A model generated the notes under the pieces. That model was not told where the DNA came from, did not search any database, and saw only the letters and a list, made by a program, of their open reading frames with translations. Shown here in pieces: positions 58,839 to 64,000 of a stretch of DNA of 64,000 bases. Position 1 is the first letter of the stretch. Each line of letters opens with the position of its first letter. The position numbers were made by a program, and so were the translations under genes. This stretch comes from Rhodospirillaceae bacterium (GTDB lineage: Bacteria > Pseudomonadota > Alphaproteobacteria > Rhodospirillales > Casp-alpha2), in contig PALN01000030.1 of the NCBI GenBank assembly GCA_002706405.1, forward strand, positions 24,878 to 88,877. Reading direction: 5' to 3'.

Positions 58839-60509
58839 TCAGCCCTCCCCGTCCGTATTCGGAAGGGGGCCGATGTCGCCCGCACCATCGCCATCCTCGA
58901 CGGCAGCACCGAACTCGGGTGCCGGTTTCAGAGCATCGAGATCGACCTCGCGGTCCGCCATGGCACGCAGCCCGGCCTGGGTCGAGGCGAAGATGATCGT
59001 CACCCGGCCCTTGAGCCGCTCAAGAACGTCGGAGAACGTGCGCAGGTCCTGGCTGTCCAGATTTTCCGTGGCGTGGTCGAGCAGCAGGACCTTGGGCTTG
59101 AAGGCAAGGGCTCGGGTCACCGCGAGGTGCTGGCGGAACCCGGCGGGGAAGCCGGCGGCCCCTCCCTGCAAGCGCGTGTCGAACCCGTCGGCCAGACAGG
59201 CGGCGCGGGAATCCAGCCCGGTCAGGCGGGCCGCCCCCAGGGCGTCGGCGGCCCGGCCGGGATCCATGGCCGTGAGGTTCTCCAGCAAGGTCCCCGGCAG
59301 AATGTCGCCCAGGGTCGGCACATAGGCGACCTGACGGCGAATGCTGTCGGGCCGATAGGCGGTCAGGTCATAGCCGTCGATGGTCACCGTGCCCGACTTC
59401 GGGCGCTCCAGCCCGGCCATCAGGCGCAACAGCGCCGACTGCATCTGGGCATCGCCGCCGGTGATGAGCACCATTTCGCCGACCTCGGCTTCGATGCGGA
59501 TGCGGTCGAACAGGGTCCGCGCCACGGCGCGCACGCCGTCGGCGGGTTGGTCCAGGCTGACACGGTTGACCATCAAGTTGCCGGTGATGCGGGGTAGCGG
59601 TTCCTGCGAGATGTCCGCGACCGCCGTCTCCTCCACGGCCCGCTCCGCCCGCGCCAGCGTCCAGGCCGCCGTGCCCCGGAAGGCATCGCGCACCAGGGCA
59701 GAAGAAATCAGCACCCCGGCCGCCAACTGGCCCAGGGTGAGCAACCCGTTCAGGCCCAGCACGGTGCCCGTCAAGATGACCAGGATCAGGGTAAGCCGGT
59801 CGAACAGGCTGGCGGCGCGACCGGCGGCGAACAGCGGCCGCGCCCGGGTGCGGCCGGCGGTGGCGGCGTCACGCGCGGCACTTTCGGCCCGGCGAAGAAC
59901 CAGGTTCTCGGCCCCCATGGCCTTGATGGTCCAGAGCGCATCCAAAATCCGCCCCGCGATGTCGTCGGTCGCAGTTGCGCCGGCACCCGAGGCCCCCGCC
60001 GCCCCGCGGTGAATGACATAGGCCGCCGCCGCGGCGGCAAGGGCGAGGAGGACGGCCGGCACGGCGAGAACGCCCGTGAGATACGCAAGCGCCAGAACAA
60101 GCACGGGCAATCCGGTCAACAGCAGCCGATGGGATGTCGATACCGGCGCCGGGGCGCCGGTCATGGTCGGCGCGTCGGATGACGGCATGCCTTGCGCCGT
60201 GAACAGGTGGGAGATGGCGGCCCAACTGCCTGCCCGTGCGCGCGCCTGGGCGGTTGTTTCCGCCAGCGCCGCGGTCGCCAGGTCAAGCCCGGCCCGCGCC
60301 GCCAAGGCAGCGGCGACGGCCGCCGTCAGCAGGAACAGGTCATCCGTTCGCGCCGCCGGGAGCGCGCGGTCGAAGACCTGCAAGATCAGCATGGGAAGGG
60401 TGAGCCAAAGCGCCGCGCGGACCAGGGCGGCGGCCGCAAGTTCCCAGCCCGCGCCGCGAATGGACGCAGGACCGAAGACCACACCGAAGGTCTCTGCCCT
60501 TGGAATCAT
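58839..60509 (-). CDS. Type I secretion-like ABC subunit lacking Walker A lysine
   Basis: The product is 556 residues: a transmembrane domain (~20-290) and a nucleotide-binding domain (~315-540) in PrtD-like order without a C39 region. Its motifs are strongly degenerate. Walker A reads GGDAQMQS (351-358), with Gln357 in place of Lys. The Q-loop reads VAYVPT, the signature reads FPAGF, the Walker B Asp478 is followed by His479 instead of Glu (LLLDHATENLD), and the H-loop region reads FASTQ. The fold around them is well conserved (LLRLMAGLERPKSGTVTIDG). Degeneracy in both partners means neither composite ATP site is canonical. Reading frame is intact, so it is not a decayed pseudogene. Confidence 0.9.
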   Translation of the reverse strand: MIPRAETFGVVFGPASIRGAGWELAAAALVRAALWLTLPMLILQVFDRALPAARTDDLFLLTAAVAAALAARAGLDLATAALAETTAQARARAGSWAAISHLFTAQGMPSSDAPTMTGAPAPVSTSHRLLLTGLPVLVLALAYLTGVLAVPAVLLALAAAAAAYVIHRGAAGASGAGATATDDIAGRILDALWTIKAMGAENLVLRRAESAARDAATAGRTRARPLFAAGRAASLFDRLTLILVILTGTVLGLNGLLTLGQLAAGVLISSALVRDAFRGTAAWTLARAERAVEETAVADISQEPLPRITGNLMVNRVSLDQPADGVRAVARTLFDRIRIEAEVGEMVLITGGDAQMQSALLRLMAGLERPKSGTVTIDGYDLTAYRPDSIRRQVAYVPTLGDILPGTLLENLTAMDPGRAADALGAARLTGLDSRAACLADGFDTRLQGGAAGFPAGFRQHLAVTRALAFKPKVLLLDHATENLDSQDLRTFSDVLERLKGRVTIIFASTQAGLRAMADREVDLDALKPAPEFGAAVEDGDGAGDIGPLPNTDGEG

Positions 60510-60626
60510 GTCACCCCAGTTTGTCCGGCCTTGCCGCAGATGGACCGGAACGCCTGCTCAAGCTAACCGTCAGGGGTTAACAATCCGCTACCTCCAACCG
60601 GCCTGAGCCTTTGAAAATATACGCTT

Positions 60627-61463
60627 TTACCGCTTCGCCGCCAACTGTTGGGCGATCAGCAGGCGGGCCATGGTCACGGCAGCCTTGCGGGTCATGCCGG
60701 CGAACATCCGCTTGTGATAGAGCGTGCGGACCAGCATCTCGTCCGTCGGGCTTAGTCTGCGCAGCGTGTCATGGTCTGAAAAGATCGACGGGCGCAGAAC
60801 ATCCGTGTCGTTGGGCAGGCCCAGGGACTGGGTCAGTTCCTCAAGCAGGCAATGGTCGATCAGGAAACCGTCCCGGTCCGTGTTGACGACGACGAAGGCC
60901 CGGTCCAAGGCCCCCATGCCGCCGCCGGCGAAGGACAGGAAATAGCATCCCCCCGGCGCGGACAGTTCCTGCTGCAGCTTGGCATCCACGCCTGGGATCG
61001 GCACCTTGACCAAAAGATCCCGGGCCGTGAACACGATGGTCAGACGCGGACGTTTCTTGGCCGTGATGGAATCAACGAATGTCAGCCCGGTCAAATGCTC
61101 GAGCGTGCGCAGGTGGTTCCACGCGAATTTGGCCCAGATATCCTGGGCCGGCACGGGTTTCATCTGCCCCTCGCCCTCGCTCAGGAAGCGGGTCATGTTG
61201 ACGGCGATCTCCGCCGTGTCCCAGCGCAACAAGGTCGCGCGCCCGTCAAGCGCCCTGGTCTCCGACCCGAAGGCGATGATCTCGAACGCTTTCACCAAGT
61301 CGTCGACAGACGGCAGGGCGGCATCGGCGCGCGCCGTCCCGGCGGCGGACAGACACAAGGTGACCGCCAGAACCAGCGCCCGAAGGGGCGCGACGTGGGG
61401 ATTGGAAAGATTCAATTTTTCAATGAGTTGCGTGAACTGGCGCATGCCGTCCGTCTTCGTCAT
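60627..61463 (-). CDS. Exported DUF2927-type protein
   Basis: The product is 278 residues from the ATG at 61463; the frame opens at a TTG at 61490, and an ATG at 61445 is also possible. A signal peptide (LRALVLAVTLCLSAAGTARA) follows a polar start. The segment CYFLSFAGGGMGALDRAFVV and then DHCLLEELTQSLGLPNDTDV match DUF2927, whose conserved His/Glu have led to suggestions of a metal-dependent hydrolase-like fold. It lies upstream of the two ABC genes (117-bp gap) and downstream of another exported protein. It is a candidate substrate or periplasmic helper of that export operon. Confidence 0.8.
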   Translation of the reverse strand: MTKTDGMRQFTQLIEKLNLSNPHVAPLRALVLAVTLCLSAAGTARADAALPSVDDLVKAFEIIAFGSETRALDGRATLLRWDTAEIAVNMTRFLSEGEGQMKPVPAQDIWAKFAWNHLRTLEHLTGLTFVDSITAKKRPRLTIVFTARDLLVKVPIPGVDAKLQQELSAPGGCYFLSFAGGGMGALDRAFVVVNTDRDGFLIDHCLLEELTQSLGLPNDTDVLRPSIFSDHDTLRRLSPTDEMLVRTLYHKRMFAGMTRKAAVTMARLLIAQQLAAKR

Positions 61464-61499
61464 CCGGTGAGCGGCCGGGACCGGCCGCAAGCGCGCAGT

Positions 61500-62792
61500 C
61501 TACTGTGTCAGGGTCCAGGACCAAAGCATGGATTCGGCGACCGGACGGTAACTGTCGAACGATCCTTCGGGTGCCGTGAACGACCAGATATGGGCGATCG
61601 TGCCTTCGGGCCGCGGCACGACGACAGCCCATTTCCGGTAAACCTTCCCGGCGTACTCATAGCGGGCGATGAATTGCGAGCCCGGCGACTCGGCCAGCTT
61701 GCCCTCGCCCAGCACGGTCATGCCTTGGGTTCCCGACTCCAGCGCCTTCAACAGATCGGCCGTCGCCATGACCGCCGACTCGTCGCCCGTGCGCGCGCCC
61801 GCCGGATTGACGTTCTGCACGGAAACAACGGCATCGTGGGACGCCGCCCCTTCGGGCCCGCTGAAGGTCGCGGTGAAGGCCGTCGGTTTGGACACCGTCC
61901 ATTGCTTTGGATAGTCCATGAGGAAGCCGTATCCCGGCTCGACGAAGCGGTTCATGTCCGGCGGCGGGGCGGCGGAAGGCCTCGGTTTCGGACGTCCGGC
62001 AGCCATCGACGCCACGCTATCGCCAGCCCGAACGGGCACGTTGCCCGCGCTTTTCGGCACACCTTCGCCCTTGGCATCGGCAACCGGCGCCTGGGCCGGG
62101 CGTTCGCCATCGCCGGGGGTGAAGTTTGTCAGCACCCAATCGAATATCTGGCCATGCTCGGCATAGAGATCGAGGGGGGCCGTAAAGGTGAACACGAAAT
62201 CCGTGCGGTTGCCGCGGGCGATGACGACCCGCGTTTTCGTCCGGTGCCCTTGATAAGTGGCGTCGACCCCCGGCAGGCCGGCGACGTTGAAGGCCCCGTC
62301 GGACAATTTGCGCAGCCAGGGTCCCCGTTCGCCCAGATAATGGGATTCCAGACGTCCCAGCATCGCGGGCAGCGGCACCAGGGCGTTGCTGTCGCCGGTC
62401 TGCAGATTCATGACGTAGCCTTTGGGCGAGCGCACGGCGACGTGCATTTCCTTGCCCCGATGGGACACGGCGACACCGGCCGGCAGCGGCAGGGAGAACC
62501 CGCGCACCGGATGAATGAACAGGCTCGGTTGCTTGGTCATCTGGACCTGGGACGGTGCGCCGCTGTTTCCTTCCGCCCCCTCGCCCGATCCCGATTGAGA
62601 CTGACGCACCACGGAACCGCTGTTTTGACGGTCAAGCGGCAGCGCCACGCCGGGCCGGTTGATATCCGGCCCGGTGATCCGGCCGGCATCAGCGGCCTGG
62701 GCGGGACCCGCAGCGACCAGGCCCGCCAGCTGCGCGATCAAAACCGCGGCGGCGGCCGGACGGATGCGTGACAAGGGCGTCATGCGAAACAT
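61500..62792 (-). CDS. Exported protein with two DUF1795/PsbP-like domains
   Basis: The product is 430 residues with GGAG 7 nt before the ATG. The signal peptide is hydrophobic (AAAAVLIAQLAGLVAAGP, then AQAA). Two similar ~150-residue domains follow a low-complexity start. Domain 1 begins IHPVRGFSLPLPAGVAV and ends FDWVLTNFTPG; domain 2 begins VEPGYGFLMDYPKQWTV and ends AESMLWSWTL. This two-part pattern resembles PsbP/DcrB (DUF1795) lipid- or surface-associated folds. It is probably the first gene of the operon leading to the ABC/HlyD genes. Function unknown. Confidence 0.78.
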   Translation of the reverse strand: MFRMTPLSRIRPAAAAVLIAQLAGLVAAGPAQAADAGRITGPDINRPGVALPLDRQNSGSVVRQSQSGSGEGAEGNSGAPSQVQMTKQPSLFIHPVRGFSLPLPAGVAVSHRGKEMHVAVRSPKGYVMNLQTGDSNALVPLPAMLGRLESHYLGERGPWLRKLSDGAFNVAGLPGVDATYQGHRTKTRVVIARGNRTDFVFTFTAPLDLYAEHGQIFDWVLTNFTPGDGERPAQAPVADAKGEGVPKSAGNVPVRAGDSVASMAAGRPKPRPSAAPPPDMNRFVEPGYGFLMDYPKQWTVSKPTAFTATFSGPEGAASHDAVVSVQNVNPAGARTGDESAVMATADLLKALESGTQGMTVLGEGKLAESPGSQFIARYEYAGKVYRKWAVVVPRPEGTIAHIWSFTAPEGSFDSYRPVAESMLWSWTLTQ

Positions 62793-62980
62793 GGGACGTC
62801 TCCGAAAATACGTGCGGGAACTCCCTAAATCCTACGATATCCGAGTAAACGAGCTGTTAACCAACAAAGGCGTAAACGAGCCGTCGCGGCGGATATTTCC
62901 GGCTGATTTTTCAGAAAGCCGGGCGTACACTCCCGCCGCTCTTGTTGGTCAAGCTCTTGTAACATCTACCCGGAGTGAAT

Positions 62981-64000
62981 ATGGCCCGCATAAAGGACGA
63001 TTACCGCGCCCTAACCGGCACCGAGAAAGCCGCGATCTTCCTCCTGTCCCTGCATCAGGATCAGGCCGCCATGCTGTTCGAACGCATGGACGACGAGGAA
63101 ATCCGCGAACTGTCCGCGGCCATGTCGTCGCTCGGCAACGTCCATTCATCGGTCATCGAACGCCTGTTCGTCGAATTCGCCGATAAACTGTCGTCGGCCG
63201 GCGGCCTGGTCGGCTCCATCGACGCCGCCGAACGCCTGTTGAAGGCCGCCCTGTCCGATGACCGCGTCGACAGCATCATGGAAGAAATGCGCGGCCCAGC
63301 CGGCCGCACCATGTGGGACAAGATGGGCAACGTGAACGAAGCGGTGCTCGCCAACTATCTGAAGAACGAATACCCGCAGACCGTCGCCGTCATCCTGTCG
63401 CGCATCCGCCCGGACCATGCCTCGCGGGTCCTCGCCCTGCTGCCGGAAAACTTCGCCATGGAAGTGATCATGCGCCTGCTGCGCATGGAAGCGGTGCAGA
63501 AGGACATCGTCGACCATGTCGAGCGCACCCTGCGCACCGAATTCATGACCAACCTGGCGCGCACGGCGCGGCGCGATTCACACGAGCTGATGGCCGACAT
63601 CTTCAACTCGCTGGACCGCAACACGGAAAACCGCTTCATGACGGCGCTCGAAGAACGCAACCGCGAGAGCGCGGAGCGCATCAAGCAGCTCATGTTCACC
63701 TTCGACGATCTGGTCAAGGTCGACCCGAGCGGCATCCAGACGCTGCTGCGTCAGGTCGAGAAGGAACAGTTGGCGTTGGCCCTCAAGGGCGCATCGGACG
63801 AGGTCAAGGATCTGTTCTTCTCCAACATGTCGGAACGTGCCGGCAAGATGATGAAGGAAGACATGGAAGCCATGGGGGCTGTCCGCCTGAAGGACGTGGA
63901 CGAGGCCCAATCGGCCATCGTCCAGGTCGCCAAGAACCTGGCCGACAGCGGCGAAATCGTCATCGCCACCGGCGACGAAGAAGGCGAACTGGTGTTCTAG
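62981..64000 (+). CDS. fliG: Flagellar motor switch protein FliG
   Basis: The product is 339 residues from the ATG at 62981, preceded by GGAG with 5 nt spacing; a GTG at 62975 would add two residues. The N-terminal [20 protein letters not shown] contacts FliF. The middle domain carries [20 protein letters not shown] (the EHPQ-type motif, here EYPQ). The C-terminal domain has the charged torque helix ([20 protein letters not shown]). It forms the C-ring rotor with FliM and FliN. It is divergent from the exported-protein operon, with the 188-bp region 62793-62980 between. The stop is the last codon of the window. Confidence 0.97.
   Translation: MARIKDDYRALTGTEKAAIFLLSLHQDQAAMLFERMDDEEIRELSAAMSSLGNVHSSVIERLFVEFADKLSSAGGLVGSIDAAERLLKAALSDDRVDSIMEEMRGPAGRTMWDKMGNVNEAVLANYLKNEYPQTVAVILSRIRPDHASRVLALLPENFAMEVIMRLLRMEAVQKDIVDHVERTLRTEFMTNLARTARRDSHELMADIFNSLDRNTENRFMTALEERNRESAERIKQLMFTFDDLVKVDPSGIQTLLRQVEKEQLALALKGASDEVKDLFFSNMSERAGKMMKEDMEAMGAVRLKDVDEAQSAIVQVAKNLADSGEIVIATGDEEGELVF

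Noticed and set aside
56405..60509. The two ABC genes as pseudogenes
   Set aside because: Frames are fully open, overlaps and spacing with hlyD are tight, and the fold outside the ATPase motifs is well conserved. This fits specialisation better than decay.
1..64000. CRISPR arrays, tRNA or rRNA genes, insertion sequences, prophage or attachment sites
   Set aside because: None was found by eye: no regularly spaced short repeats, no transposase or integrase frames, and no cloverleaf sequences were recognised. A tRNAscan or CRISPR search would be decisive.

Overview
The window looks like chromosome of a GC-rich alphaproteobacterium, most likely a Rhodospirillales-type organism. This rests on the divergent sdhE-mfd / recG arrangement, a DUF502 protein, fliG, many Liv-type (HAAT) ABC transporters and the overall codon style. 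No rRNA, tRNA, insertion sequence, CRISPR array or prophage was seen.

Layout. (1) 1-13.1 kb, minus strand: a three-gene operon made of a small exported protein, a TPR-secretin lipoprotein and a giant exported protein. The giant reads open without a stop for 10.87 kb (at least 3,624 residues) and runs off the left edge. It has about seven repeats of roughly 300 residues, then a ricin-like lectin module and three DUF5648-like units. A divergent AraC-type regulator follows. This operon is the best candidate for an undescribed system: a stand-alone outer-membrane secretin next to a giant lectin-tipped surface or periplasmic protein. (2) 14.6-38 kb: three complete five-gene branched-chain/amide-type ABC transporter clusters (A, B, C), all on the minus strand. 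Each has its own local companions. Cluster A has a 2-oxoglutarate dioxygenase and a LysR regulator, with a highly structured leader before its first gene. Cluster B faces a plus-strand signalling operon (ScfR-like regulator, CheY-like receiver, small membrane protein, transporter-domain histidine kinase). Cluster C has an M20 deacylase and an XRE-cupin regulator with a near-perfect 22-bp operator. (3) 38.9-46.3 kb: a secreted protein with a four-fold Cys-rich repeat and a six-unit tectonin propeller, an AraC regulator, small proteins, a UMF1-type MFS permease, a 48-residue ORF behind two tandem palindromes, and a FrnE-like thiol oxidoreductase. (4) 46.3-55 kb: housekeeping (mfd, sdhE, recG), a DUF502 membrane protein, a haloacetate-dehalogenase-like hydrolase with the full fluoroacetate dehalogenase residue set, a cyclic-nucleotide-binding protein and a NUDIX hydrolase. 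(5) 55-62.8 kb: an apparent operon of two exported proteins, two type I-secretion-like ABC subunits that both lack core ATPase motifs, and an HlyD adaptor. (6) The window ends exactly on the stop codon of fliG.

How the parts fit. The clusters suggest a cell living on amino acids, amides and short-chain acids, with separately regulated importers. Two or three separate loci build unusual envelope or secreted proteins: the secretin/giant operon, the tectonin protein, and the degenerate ABC/HlyD operon. Residue numbers for the giant protein are approximate, read by hand from the reverse complement.
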